A stretch of 64,000 nucleotides of DNA. Origin: Hawksworthiomyces lignivorus. Taxonomy: Eukaryota; Ascomycota; Sordariomycetes; Ophiostomatales; Ophiostomataceae. The notes below the pieces were generated by a model. It saw only the letters and a list, made by a program, of their open reading frames with translations. It was not told where the DNA came from and searched no databases. The stretch spans positions 1 to 64,000 of the forward strand of contig NTMA01000113.1 in the NCBI GenBank assembly GCA_002917075.1. The letters run 5' to 3'. Numbering within the stretch: position 1 is the first letter of the stretch; each line of letters opens with the position of its first letter. Shown piece by piece: positions 32,563 through 44,734 of this stretch. The translations under genes were made by a program, and so were the position numbers.

Positions 32563-34919
32563 TTACGGGAGGTGAGCTCTTGGTGGTGGGTGTAGGCCCA
32601 GCTCGAGATCGTCTTCGTCTCTACCGCCGGCGCCGTGGGAAAGGTGATCGTACCGGTGCGGATCGTCTCCAGTAATGCCCACTTCCACCGCCGTCATGGT
32701 CGATGCGTCAGAGATGGACGCTGCGCCGGATGCGCTCGCCACCGTCGACGCGGACGACGCCGAGTCGGCCAGGGTAAGGCGGCCCTTGCCCTTGTCGCCC
32801 GCGGCTTCTGCAAAGTCGCCGCTGCCGCTGTCGTCGCTGTTGCGGGCGAGCTCGCGCTCCTCGTCGTCGTCGCCGCCACCGGCGCCTTTCTCGCTGTCGC
32901 GCTCGTCGTCCATCTCAAAGTCGTCGCGGTCCAGCTCCTCCTCGGAGATCCAGAACTCGGTGCGCTTCTTGATGACACCGGGCCCCGCCGGCAGGCCGCT
33001 GTCGTCGCTGGCCGACGCGGCGCCGGCGGACAGGTGCCGGCCGTACGGGTGCGCGTGCGCGTCGTGCTGCAGCTTCTTCTTGCTCAGGTGGTGGTGGTAG
33101 TACAGGCTGCTGCGGCGGCGGTGCTCCCGCTCGCGGCCCCGGCTCTGGCGGCCGCCGACAATGACGACCTCGGACGAGACGCTGCCCCGCCGCGTGCCGG
33201 CCGCATGCGGCATTACCACGGCGTCCAGGGTATCGCCAGAGTCGACTTGCACGAGACCGCCGCCGCCGATGGCCATGCCCGCCAGCTTGCTGCCTGCCCG
33301 GCTGCTCGACGCTGCCGAGGTGGAGGATGACTTTGCCCCGGCAGAAGGCCCCTTCTCGCCAGCGAGGCCTTGCTCTGCGGCGTCTGCCCTGCTCCAGAAG
33401 ACGAGGCGGCGCGGTACCAGCCGCCAGAAACGCGCATAGACGTTTCGCCGCCAGCTGGGCGCCGCCCTCTCCACCATAGTGCCTGTGCGCGACTCGGAGC
33501 CGCTCAGGCTGCCGTTGCCGGCGCTGCGCGAACGGGGGCGAAAGAGGGTCGTGCGGTAGGTGCGGCGCGGCGAGTAGGACGACTGGCGGCGGAAGGCGTG
33601 CTGCTGGCCGCCGAAGCTGAGCTGGCTACTGCGGGCGTCGTAGCGGCGGCGGCCCCACGACGGAAACCGAAGGCTGTTTAGAAAAGACAGGCCGTGCGAG
33701 TGGTAGCCGCCGTACATGCTCAAGCGGTAAAGTGGCCCGCCGCCGCCGCCGCCGCCGCCACCAACCCCGCCTACGCCTCCAGGTCCACCGCTCCCATTCG
33801 ACTTGTCGTCTTCGAAAAAGAAGATGTAGATGGATCGAGAAAGGGCCATGTTGGCCGCGATTGTGCCGACGAAGAGCTCGCAGTTAGCCCAGATCTCGGT
33901 GACGCAATAGTACCCTAATATAATGTTAAGAACGAGCGAACCAGAGAGGCAAAGGGGCTGGCATGTCTCTTACAGGTAAAGTCTTTTGTGGTAAGGCTCA
34001 GAGCCGTGGCTCTTCCGATTCCACAGCCGGTCGCACTAATAGAGTTAGCGATTGTAACGATTTATTTATGTCGAAGCTGGCCCAGGACAAACTCACAGCA
34101 ACCCAAGACTCATCAGACCGCACACAAGTAGCTTGGACTTGAGCGGAATGCGGACCTTCCAGATGACGACGAGCGGTAAGCAAGAGCAGAGCAGATCGGT
34201 CAAGATCGAGTAGGCTGGAAAATTGGAGATTGCTTGTCAGTCACCTATCCTGGTTATTTTACTGCCTTGCTTCCTCTCTCTCTTTTCTGCCCTCCGCAGT
34301 TCTTCTACTCACCAATGGTCACATAGATGCTGAAGATGCGCACGCGCGGGTTCCAGCACTTGCCAATATCCTTCCAGTACTCGTCCACCGGCCGGCACTC
34401 GGCCAGCAGGATGACGACGACGCCGCCGTTGGTGATGACGAGGCCGGTCATCATGGCGTAGATGAGGTAGCGCAGCCAGCGCTCGTTCTTGATGCGCAGC
34501 AGCAGCAGGCAGATGGAGATCTTGACGAGGCAGACGGCCACGAAGAAGAGCACCATGGCGTACCAGCCGTAGCGGACGGCCACGACGTAGTCCGGCTCCT
34601 CCAGGTATTGCTGGTGGCGGCCATCGCCATAGCCCACCTGCACCACCTGGCAGCCCAGGCGGGCGGCCGACAGCGCCATCCCGGCGAAGATGGTGTAGTC
34701 GTCCCAGCCGAGCATGCGGTTGCGCGCGCGGACGAGCAGGCGCAGGGCGGTGGTGATGACGGTGAAGCCTATGAGCACGCTAGAGGCGATGATAAGCGTG
34801 GGGCCGAGGTTGTCGTCGGGCGGCATCGGCCGCGGGTCAGGCAAGGACGACGAAGCTGCGTCCCTGGCGGCCAGAGCTAGGGACGCGGCCGCGCGGCCTG
34901 CCATCTCGTGGAGAGCCAT
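32563..34919 (-). CDS. Fungal rhodopsin-like (Pth11/SAT4-type) seven-helix membrane protein with long tail
   Basis: Four exons, complement 34919-34313, 34214-34097, 34035-33974 and 33914-32563; introns of 98, 61 and 59 bp; 712 residues. The first roughly 290 residues carry seven hydrophobic helices. Landmarks of the fungal rhodopsin domain are RNRMLGWDDYTIFAGMALS, GYGDGRHQQYL, LVKISICLLLLRI, the ECRPVDEYWK/GKCWNP loop, and IAYSILTDLLCSCLPLVVIW with LPLVVIWKVRIPLKSK. The related Pth11 senses surface cues in plant pathogens; a receptor role here is only inferred. The cytosolic tail of about 400 residues is Ser/Arg/Gly-rich with a polyglycine run and acidic blocks, longer than the membrane part. 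The ATG at 34919 (MALHEMAG) is the first in frame. Confidence 0.88.
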
Positions 34920-36426
34920 CGGCGAGCAGGCGCAGCCGGGATGAGAGAGAGAGACTGTCCCCTCTGTCTCGCTCGCTTTTTCCCCTTCTCCTACTTTCCT
35001 AAGGTATCCCAGCTCCAGCAAAAAGAAAAAAGAAAGTTGATGACAGACAGTGCAGTTGTTTAAAAAAATAAAAAAAAATAAAAAAAAAAACAGCCAGGCA
35101 CCAGAGACAGATGCAGCGAGTTTGCCTCTGTAATACGTTTAAACTCAGCGTCCACACTTCAGCAGACAGGCAGCCAGCAGTCAGGTCGAGGGCATTGCCA
35201 AGAAATTGATGTTCTATTCGGAAAATAAATGAGAGAACTGCCAATCTGAACGGGAAGGATTATATATATAGAAACAGAAAAAGAAAAGAAGAAAAGACAA
35301 GAAGAAGAATCAGACGACCCAGGGAAGAATAGAAGAACAGCACGAGAACATGGGAAGAGGATCATTCAAGGAGGAGCACAGTGATGCATCTCTCTCCTTG
35401 CTTCCAGAAAGGCAGAGAGAAGAAGCGCCACAAGGAGGCATCTCTCTCTCCTGCTTTGAAAATCAATCATGATAAACCAGTAAGACTCTGTGGATGGGCA
35501 TTCGCATCGACAACCCAGATTTTCCTACCTCAGTAGGTTTGACGTCTGTCATTCGTGGGGGACAGACAGAGATACAAAAAGTTATTGCTGGGCTGAGGAG
35601 GAACCGCCAATATATGAAACGGCTCAACCATCGCATGAACGGTCGATCGCACACTGCCAGGAGAACAGTACTTTTTGCTTGTCTCAGCAAAAAGCGCTGC
35701 CAAAAAGGCTACAAAGAAAAAAAAAATTTGCCGGGAGTCCTTCCAGGACGTCGGGTGTTCATATTGTCGTCTTCTTTCATATGCTTTGTATTTCCTGTTC
35801 TCTTTTCCCCGTTTCTCGTCGAATCCTCAATTGGTGATCGACGCCCAGCGGGACTAGTTCGGCAGTACCGAAACGAGGATGTTATTTTAAGGAGACGGCT
35901 AAGCAGTGTATTGAATGAAAACAAAAGTACTGGTTTCGTAAGAGAGAGAAAAGAATACGGACAAAAGCAGAAGTTGGGTTGAATGCAACCTAGCATGGCA
36001 CTTCTGGATCTCATCGAAAACAGGTACAAGCCTACGCATGCAGTAGATGCTAACAGAAGAGGACGCTGACCAGATGCGGAATTTTGGATAATTCTCGGTT
36101 TGGCCATTTAAGCATTCTCTTGCTTGCGATTTCAGAAAGCAATGGTTGTGTTTCATATTTAGCTGGAGGCTTGATCTGCTCTGTGCAGTCTCCAAAACTT
36201 CATGCTCAATCTCTCTATTCATAGGATTCAGCTTGCAGAGTCTACAACGAGGTTTTATACAGCTCTATCGTTTCTTGAAAGAACAAGCTTCATAATTAAT
36301 ATAGGATATTCAAAATGGTCTTAAAAGTCATCAGAGTCATGGCCTGGTTCGTGGCGCCTTCGTAGCTAATAATACAACATGGTTGGAAAGAATAGCACCA
36401 TAGCGAGTGTTTTCTCCGGTAGCTTA
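34920..36426. other. Spacer
   Basis: Starts with the membrane-protein gene's 5' region, including A-rich runs around 35060-35090, then intergenic DNA. Open frames up to 162 codons have no recognisable content. No gene is seen. Confidence 0.5.
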
Positions 36427-38282
36427 TTAGTCGTCCGGTCCCCTTGAGCGGTAGCCCCGGGCCTGCCTCTGGATGGCCTTTCTCATGCTCGCTCGCATCG
36501 GCCGCCGGCTAGTTCCAAGCTGTTCCTTTAGAATCGCCTGGCTGTCCCACCGCCGGGCTTCCCTAGTTGACTTCTCCTCGTCCTTGTCCTCGTCCTCGTC
36601 CTCGTCTTTCCCTTGCTCCTCCGAGCGGGCGCTCTTCTTGCTGCGCCGGCCCGGCCGCTTGCGCTCGGCCAGCCGCGCCTCTGCGGCCTCGCGCTGCTGG
36701 CGGGCGACGGCGGCCCGCTCGGCAGCCCGGTCGCGCTTTGCAGCCGCGCTCCGCTCGCGCTGCGCGTCGGTGCGGTTGCTCTCTCGCTGCTGCCGCGCCA
36801 TCCTCGCGCTGCGCTCTCTTTCGTATTCTTGAAACGCGGCCAAGTCGCCGCGCCGCTTGGCGACTTCCTCGCCGGCGGCTTCCTCAGACGGAGTGGGCAG
36901 CCCCGCAGCGCGCAGCGCGCGCAGCTGGCGCATACGGGCTTGGATCCGGCGTCTGTTCTGGGCCTGGCTGATGGGGAGGCCCAGCACGTTGGCGGTGGCG
37001 GCCGTGCCGTCGCGCAGAGTCAGCTGCAGGGTGGCAGGGGCGTCGCGCAGCGGCACGAACTGACCCACGGTCTCCCGCCGCTCGCGGTGTTCTTTTGACA
37101 AGGAACCAAAGTCGTCTTCGCTGGAATCGGAGTCGGAGTCGCTGCTGTCGCTGCTGTCGCTGCTGTCGCTGCTGTCGTCGTCGTCGCCGCCGCCGTCGCC
37201 GCCCAGCGTTGGCAACGTTGTTACTGTAGCATGTAAGCGGCGGTTAACAGAACCACTGCGGCGCGCTCCCTGCCGCTGGATCTCGGCCCACTCCAGGGGC
37301 AGCTTGTTGATCTCGTGGCGCAGGTGCACCAGGAAGTTGGTGCGGAAGTCGCGCAGCTCCTCTTTCAGCATATCAGCATCGATGAGAGCTGCCAGGTTCA
37401 GGGCCCGGCCGGACTGGAACCAGAGGGACCGCTTCATCCTGTCATCTGTGCCGAAGATGTAAACGTTGTAGAAGGGGTACAGCCGGATATCCGGCCCGCC
37501 TGCGCCATCGGACCCAGCTGTTGGCCGCGTGCGTTGCCGGCGTGGCCACACAGTGTAGCCCAAGAAGGCGGTCAGCTGCAAGCGCTCCAGATGAGGCATG
37601 GCGGTCTTGACTTGGCCCAAATATGGGTCGGTCTCGGAGATCAGTCGGTGTGCCAGCTCGATGGTACGCAGGCCGCGGCACTTGAGCAGCGCGGTCCACA
37701 TATTGGGTACGTCTTTCGCAGGGAACCAGCACGTAGAGTTGTGGGACTGCGCGTCAAAGCTGTAGCCCATGATGGAGACGTGCCGCAGCATATCACGGTA
37801 CGCCGGCCGCAGGTTCATGTCGACATCAGTATAGAATTGACCGGGTGAGAGGAACAGAAAGGTGTTGCGGGTCCAAAAGATCTCGGCAGCTTCCTTGTGG
37901 ATCCGGCGGCAGACGCGGAGGAGGGACACGCCCTCTCGCCGGGCGCAGTCGCATTCTTCATCGTCGCATCGAAGAAGTGTTTTCGTCACCATTGGCGGCC
38001 GTTCGAGTGATGAAGGCTAAACAGGGGGGGTATCCCCTATTGTATCAGCACGAGCACCTACGGCCAACAAATCCTGGGCGGTGAGAGAAAGACAAGAAAA
38101 GTAGAAGTATAGCAACTCACATTGCGCACGGCATGCTCGCAATCTGGAAGGTGGCACTTCATCCATTTTGGTATATCAAGCAAGCAGTACTCGTAGATGT
38201 GTGTCCGTAGCTCCAAGGGAAGTTTGAAGAAGCCCTTGGGCGGCGGCGGCTTCGGCCGCAATGTGAGTTCCCTCAGCTGCAT
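36427..38282 (-). CDS. 2EXR/F-box-like protein with charged coiled-coil C-terminus
   Basis: Exons are complement 38282-38121 and 38016-36427, with a 104-bp phase-0 intron; 583 residues. The N-terminal FFKLPLELRTHIYEYCLL is the opening of the fungal 2EXR/F-box-like fold. SLLRVCRRIHKEAAEIFWTR and NTFLFLSP follow in the usual order, then LRHVSIMGYSF and LRTIELAHRL. A run of alternating SDSSDSSDSS lies at about 37129-37173. The last 200 residues are an Arg/Glu/Ala-rich probable coiled coil (RQQRESNRTDAQRERSAAAK) with Lys/Arg clusters resembling nuclear signals. Functions of 2EXR proteins are not established; an SCF substrate-adaptor role is only a guess. Confidence 0.8.
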
Positions 38283-39453
38283 ATCCACGGCCTCGTTATA
38301 CGGTGCGGACTAGATATCTATTGCGATGGAGACAAATAGATGGCGAAGCCAGGGGTAAAGAAAAGGAAAGAAAGAAAGAGAATTGAAAATATACAATGCA
38401 ACAAATCAATCCCGTAGTAACGCTCACGCTTTAAGAAGTTCAGCTGCTAGCAGAATTCAAGTGAGAGAAAGAGAAACGAAGCAACGAGAAATTGACTTTT
38501 CAAAGAGATGAATGATCCAACAAGCTCAAGAAGACATCCCGTTAGGCATCGGCACTAGATACAATAAATATGTGATTCATTTGTCTTGCTATTAACATGA
38601 GAAAGCTCTGCCGAGTCGCCCATTCCTTTCCAATATTCTTCTTTGGTCAATGGCCAGGTTAGGCGGACCCTGTGACAAGGCAGCCGGCCCTGCCTGGGAA
38701 AAGCGGGAAACACCTCTCGAAGATGGCATTGGGTGTAGGTCGACCACACCAAGAGAGCACAGCCTGATAATGTGTGGGGCACACACCGTTTCCAGAGGGC
38801 CTATCAAAGCATCAATCATACTCGCAGGAGTGCGAGGTAATACCCCTAAGGTTCTCTGAGAATGTTGTCACCCAACCCCGGTGACTCATGGTAAAGGTAG
38901 AAAATGCAGCAAATCTGTGGTACATGCCGCAGGCCTCGCTAAAATTCGATTCATACTCAGTAGTGAGCTTAGAAGAGGGCCGGAGGGATAGACTCATTTT
39001 AGTGAATCACCCCATGGGTCAGCCCTGTAAACGCCTTGCGAAACAATTGGCTGTGTCTGTGGCTGTGCCGGAGGCCAACGAACCACTGGAGGATTTGCGC
39101 ATGAAGCCCTGGCTTTTCAGAGCGGTCGAGGCTGCCTCATCCTAATTTCTGGTTGGTTTAGTGATAAGGGTTGATGCATGCTCTATACAACGGGCACGAA
39201 GCCTGTGGTGCAAGAGTTGCGTCGACAAAATATGATGAGCTACATATTGACACAAAAAATAATAATAGGAGAAATTCACACTATACTCCGTACTAAGCGC
39301 CTTGAAGTACCAAGTTAACCCAAGGTAAATTAATATTCTTTACAAAAACGAGGCTAGTGTATACTTAAGATGCCTATGAGCGTCTAAAGTTCTTCAGTCA
39401 AATGCGTTAACGTAAGATATAAAGACTGAAAAAGTGTATGTTTTTACATTTAT
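38283..39453. other. Spacer
   Basis: AT-rich intergenic DNA with one TACTCCGTA copy at 39284-39292. An ATG-initiated 85-codon frame at 38888-39145 (+) has no recognisable features. No gene is supported. Confidence 0.5.
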
Positions 39454-40075
39454 CTAAAGGATAAAAAAAGAGAGCCGTGACATTAAATGGCTTCCAATGT
39501 CTTTTGCTCCAATTTTAAACATACGGAACCACGGCTCCACCTCTTTTTCTGTGTACTGTGCGTAGCACAATCTTTCTCTACGCTTCCAGCATCCACTTGC
39601 TAAAGTTGTATATCTGCCGATACAGCTCTGCAGATATCGCAACCCAGCAAGGAAGTCGAGCCCATTCTCAGCGGGCGCGATCGTGATGTCGCCTGCATTG
39701 CGCATCAGCGCCCACGGATACCACACCACCTCAGGCTAGTACCGTGAGCAGGTGCCAGCTGGCCGCTCGTACACACAGCGCCCGCAGTTGATGTGGTTTC
39801 GCCGCCGCTGTCGGGCCTCCTCCTAGAGCTGGGTTTCGTCGCCTTGGCCGTCTTGGCCATCTTGTTAGTCTTGGTTGCCCTTGGCTGCCTTGCTCGACGG
39901 GGCTGCCTTGGCCATCTCGGCCGTCCAGGTTGTCCTTGTCTTCTTCCTCCTCACGCGGCCCAGCGAAGCGGTTCAGGCGCCGCTCGTCAATCAACCTTTC
40001 CCAGTGGGCCATGAAGGCTGCCGTCGTTGCATGGAACGCCGCATCCACGGCCGCCGCATTCAGAGCCGGCGTCAA
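39454..40075 (-). pseudogene. Broken open frame pair, unidentified
   Basis: On the minus strand an open segment from about 40075 ends at TGA near 39731 with LRALCVRAASWHLLTVLA. A second frame one base away continues immediately with VVWYPWALMRNAGDITIAP and FLAGLRYLQSCIGRYTTLASG to 39454. Both look protein-like and abut, as if one base had been gained or lost. Neither has an ATG start. A proline/arginine low-complexity stretch lies in the upstream part. I recognise no family. It sits directly downstream of the HNH_2 gene on the same strand and could also be a misread intron boundary. Confidence 0.3.
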
Positions 40076-40131
40076 CCGGAGAAAAGTGCATGGTCAATAG
40101 CATTTTGTTATATGTTTCTAGGAATGCGGCA

Positions 40132-41401
40132 CTAGGTAACAATGCCGTTCCACCAACCACCCAATCGTAGGGCTGTCAGTGCGGCCACGTTGGTTGATCC
40201 GTCCTCCTTGATGACTAGCTCCTCTGTGTCTCGAATGATATTGTCACAATAGTAGCCTGCCCCAGTCATGTGCAGAATTTTGCAGACGGCGGCGTGCAAG
40301 GCGAACAGGCGGGGAAGAGGTGGATCAACGTTGCCGTTCTCAGACAGGAACAGCGTTCTCGTCAACGGCTGCCGAGGGAAGCGTACGACTTCTGGTAAGA
40401 GGCTGGTGATTCGGTACGTATGAGGCTCTCCTGTCGCTTCGAAAAAGGTCCGGAACGAGCCAAATCGGCTATGGTAGTCGTTGGTAAGAGTAATAGCGTT
40501 GGTCGGCCTGTCAATATTGGCGCCTTCGATGAGATGGCGCACGCCAATATCAAACATGTCAAGAACGGCGAGGGCATTTCGACGGGCAGTTTGCTGCAGG
40601 GTTTTGCATATTAGTTAAGAGTCTGTAGACAGAAGATGGTCTTATCCGCTTTTGGAAGGTTTTCACATACGACGTCAGCATCTCCTTCCAGGCTCATCAA
40701 AGAATGAGGCAGAATATGAGCCACTTGAAGGTTTGCCACCTCATTGAACGGACCCCCATCATCATCAGCTGCATTGTCACCGTCTATTTGGATACGTTTC
40801 ACCGCCTCCGTTTCGTCGAACACGCGTGTGATCACACAGCGGTGCTTATCACGAATAAGGCAGTCGCGGCGCAGTGTAGCCAGCCGAGCTGCGGACCCCG
40901 GAAGGACTTGCTCGGACGACAGACTTGGGACGGAGAGGTTGGCCGGTGTTGGTTGCGGTGTTTTGGCCGACGAAGCTTTCACTACGGTCCATCGAAACAT
41001 AAATTAGCGGTGAGAACACGATGAAGAAAAGGGCAGGTAGAAACAAACCCACACGGCAGAAAGAAGTTGGAAATAAGATAGTCTGTAAACTCGATTACTT
41101 TGGCTGGGAGGGGTGTCACGTCGACTGCCAGGTTGGTGTCCATGTCTATTTGCATGCTGTCAAAAAAAGACCGCAGGAAGAGGTCTTTGGACTGCTGCAT
41201 TCGTGCATATTGATGCATCAGCCGGATCATCTCGACTCGGCGAAATGGAGTCGAGAGGCGTTGCTCTCCATCAAGCTGGCCAAGGAGAGAGAAAAAAAGC
41301 GCCTCTGCATGTTGTCGCTGTTCGTCATTCTCAAACACGGAGTCTATGGGAGAGAAATCTAGGACATGCTCCAGTGATGACTGGTGACGATGACGATGCA
41401 T
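40132..41401 (-). CDS. HNH_2-type nuclease-domain protein
   Basis: Three exons, complement 41401-41053, 40981-40671 and 40593-40132, with introns of 71 and 77 bp; 373 residues. The HNH_2 elements appear in order: RDKHRCVITR (about 160-169), VANLQVAHILPHSL with the catalytic-type H205, and DRPTNAITLTNDYHSRFGSF (N252, H261). The N-terminal 117 residues (ENDEQRQHAEALFFSLLGQL) are helical and unassigned. Fungal HNH_2 proteins are numerous and their targets are unknown; nuclease activity is inferred from motif conservation only. The second of two GT dinucleotides in CCGTGTGG is needed as donor to keep frame. Divergent from the histone-chaperone gene. Confidence 0.85.
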
Positions 41402-41919
41402 TGTGGTGATTCAAAAGCTAAAGGCATTGTTGAAGTTGAAATTCCCACGTTTCTCTCATCGCGAAATATTTCTATCTAGGCGTGATGCAATGTGAGGCTG
41501 CTGTAAATGTATATTACATATGTACAGAGTACGGAGTATATTATTTGATTTCTGGGTCGCCATAGCCAATGACTAATCTGTTTAAATCGCCGACCCCAGG
41601 AAAGCTCGGGCCACCTTGCAATGCAGCGTTATAAGCATACCGTCTATTATGATCATTAATGAACCTGTCAGCCCCGCTTCTTTCCGCGGTGGTGTTCAGT
41701 GTCGCGCCGCGTTGCTCTTTCCTTGCTTCACACGCAAAAAAAAAAGAGGAGAACGCGACAGTGCTGGTTTGCGCCTGCCGTCTTGGGCCACGCATTGGAT
41801 CACCACTTTCTATAGGGAAAGCGTCAAGCCATGAAAAACGCGACTTGCCTCCATTCTCATATTTCTACCATATCTCAAATTCATTTCTCGTTCTCTCGAT
41901 AACGCGCACGCCCTCCCCC
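41402..41919. other. Divergent spacer HNH / HIRIP3-like
   Basis: Shared promoter region, with one TACGGAGTA copy at 41530-41538. No gene is seen. Confidence 0.55.
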
Positions 41920-43460
41920 ATGGCGCCCACACCAAAAGCCGCGGAGCTGGAAACAGCGCTGGTTGAGGCGGCCCACGAGATCTTCCGCACCGACCGCGCC
42001 AACCTGACCGTCAATGTGGTGCGGAAGCAAGCCGAACGCCAGCTCCATCTAGAGGACGGCTTTTTCAAGACAGAGGAGTGGAAGGGGAAGAGCAAAGAAA
42101 TTATCACAACCACGGCGGTATGTTTTTTTTTAACCCAGTTGTCCAATGCAACCAAAGGATGCTACATCTACCAAGGGGAAGTGAGACACGGCTTGCTGAC
42201 TGCATCTGGGGGAGCTGAGTATAGGAGAAACTGCTCGATACCGAAGGAGACGATGGCGGCCAAGACGAGTCGCCAGCTACCGCCGAGCCCAAGACGGACA
42301 AGAAGAAGGACACGAAAGGAAGGACAGCACAGGCGTCTAAACCACAGAAGGTGGTGAAGAAGCAGGCGCCAAAGCCAGACGAGAGCGACGAGGACGAAGA
42401 GCCCAAGAAAAAACCAGTATCCAAGAAGAGAAAGCTCGTCAAGCGCAGGACGGTAGAAAGCTCTGACGAAGAGGACAGCCCTATCAGCGATGCGCCGCCG
42501 TCAGAAGACGACGAGGACGACGAGGACAGCTACGAGGATGAGGAAGACGCGCGAAGGCGCAAAAAGGCAAAGGTCGGTGCCAAGCCGGCTCCACCAGTAG
42601 CAGTGAAGCTCTCCTCTCCCCTTGGTGACTCTGCCAGCGAAGACGTCGGAAAGGAGCCGTCCAAGCCACACAAGGCCAGCGACGACCATGATGACGACGA
42701 GAGCGAGATGTCCGAGGTGATCGACGTGGCGCCGCCGAAGCGCAAGAAGGCACAACCGAAAAAGAAACAAGCTTCAGCGAGAAAGAGCAAAGATGCCGCC
42801 GACGACACAGATAGCTCGCTCTCGTCGGTCATTGATGATGACCCGCCGAAGAAGAAAGGGGCGAAGAAGGGGCGCAGGTCATCGGGCAGCGGCCGGCCAG
42901 GTGGTGTGAGCGCGGGCGCAGGCGCAAGCGCGGCAGCCCTCTCGCCAGACGAGGCTGAGGTCAAGAAGCTGCAGGGCCAGCTGGTCAAGTGCGGCGTGCG
43001 CAAGATCTGGGGCTTCGAGCTGAAGAAGTACGGCGATGACACCCGCGCCAAGATCCGGCACCTCAAGGGGATGCTGCGGGACGTCGGCATGGATGGGCGC
43101 TTCTCCGAGGCGCGGGCCCGCGAGATCAAAGAGCGCCGAGAGCTCGAAGCCGACCTCGAGGCCGTGCAGGAGATGGATCGAAACTGGGGCGTGCACAGCA
43201 GTGGCCGCGCCTCCCGGAGCCGCAAGTTCCAGTCGTTCAAGGAGCTCAGCTCTGACGAGGAAGCGGAGAACGAAGGGAAGCAAAACGGGAATGAAGGAGC
43301 GGCCCGAACAGCACCCGAGAAAGACAAAAACGGTGCTGATAATGACGATGATGGCGACGACGACGATGACGATGACGGCCCGACAGTGCGGGCTAAGAGC
43401 AGGTCGTCCCGGTTTGGCGACTTGGCGTTTCTGGGCTCGGACGACGAGGACACAGATTGA
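41920..43460 (+). CDS. HIRIP3-like histone chaperone with DEK_C-type N-terminus
   Basis: Exons are 41920-42117 and 42225-43460, with a 107-bp phase-0 intron; 477 residues. The N-terminal 66 residues (ALVEAAHEIFRTDRANLTVN, VVRKQAERQLHLEDGFF) resemble the DEK_C-like helical module. The middle is a long Lys/Glu/Asp/Ser-rich disordered region with several basic nuclear-signal-like clusters (KKPVSKKRKLVKRR). The conserved part, about residues 325-395, reads KKLQGQLVKCGVRKIWGFEL and LKGMLRDVGMDGRFSE, similar to HIRA-interacting protein 3, which binds H2A-H2B or H2A.Z dimers. The C-terminus is acidic (poly-Asp), as in many histone chaperones. Nuclear location and the chaperone role are inferred from the family. 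Confidence 0.78.
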
Positions 43461-44734
43461 TGGCTTTTCCTGGGCTAGACAAGGCAAGACATTGCGTGCT
43501 AATAGGTTAAACCGGTAGGGTGGCGTCTTTTCGTGGTTCACGTCAGTATCTGATTTTCCTTGTACAATTTTTTATAGCATGCACATAGTGTGCGTATGTT
43601 TCTATTTCGACGTGGACTGCCCCGTCGTTTTATGCTGTAGATGGCTCTTTATCTGGTGGCCAGGAGTTGCCCTCATGGTTTCTGTGTAAAGACGCAAGAT
43701 ATGCTAAATATGATGGCTTGCATGAATTCAATGAGAATTGCTCAACAGATACGACTGCACTTGCAGAGACTTGCCGTCACCACCGCATCGCTATGTGGCA
43801 TTCATCCGCTGCGCAAACAAACTGAAGACGGCCACCGATCCCATGAACAGCACAGCATTGTAGAACTGCACTTCTAGTCAGCTTGCCGAAGAAAAAGAAG
43901 AGCGAGAGTCATTCAAAAGAGCTGGAAGTCAGCAGCCTTCGCTATCGGAACATACCGCCTTTCGAGACACCTCTCTCTCCTCATCGTCGTTGCGCGCCTC
44001 GATGAAGAGTCGCCGCAAGTTGGGAAAGCTGGCCTGGTTTGCTCCGCCGTCAGAACGTCCACATTCAAGCCTAATTGCAATAAATTAAGTGAATTAGTAG
44101 GGCAGAATCAAACCATTGTAACCAACACCGGACGTCGATCAACGACAGCCAGTTCCGCTCATAAGGCGTGTCTTGTCGGTGTGAGTCTTGAGCTCGTCCT
44201 TGGCAGAGCGTAAGGCTTAGTTTTACAGGCAGTTATGTAATTGCTATTATTCTGCTGCAAGTTTAGTCACGTGCATCACAGGCCCTCTTGCAGAGTTTAT
44301 ATGCAGTAACACGGCTAGACCTTGCTCTATTAGCTATTAAGCAAGTACTCCGTAGTTGCTCATTAATATACGACGTATGTATCTAAGCAGAGAAGTGGCG
44401 CTCTTTCCTATTATCTCAGGGATGCAGAATCGAGGGCACACCGCCACAGCGACCCACTCTGGACGCCACAGGAATACCCTACAACTTTGGCATGTGTAGC
44501 AGATATATGAATGTCTTGCATCATACTTCACAAACGTGGAGACATCAACCAGCGCAGCAACTCCAAGTATTCTTGAGTCAACAAAAAAATTGTCATGATC
44601 AACCAGCTGTGCATGAAAGAAAACAAAGCATACACCCCAATTTCTTTTTCCTGATAGTTGCTGCTCTCTTCCAGACAACCGCGCATACGTTATTGTAAAC
44701 TGACAGTTCGAAAGACTGGAGATCAAGCTGAACT
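43461..44734. other. Spacer with possible minus-strand exon remnants
   Basis: On the minus strand, between about 44075 and 43957, an open segment reads NQASFPNLRRLFIEARNDDE, bounded by AG and GT. A preceding stretch reads YERNWLSLIDVR and a following one QFYNAVLFMGSVAVFSLF, but the last does not join in phase. No complete gene could be built. One TACTCCGTA copy is at 44346-44354. Confidence 0.35.
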
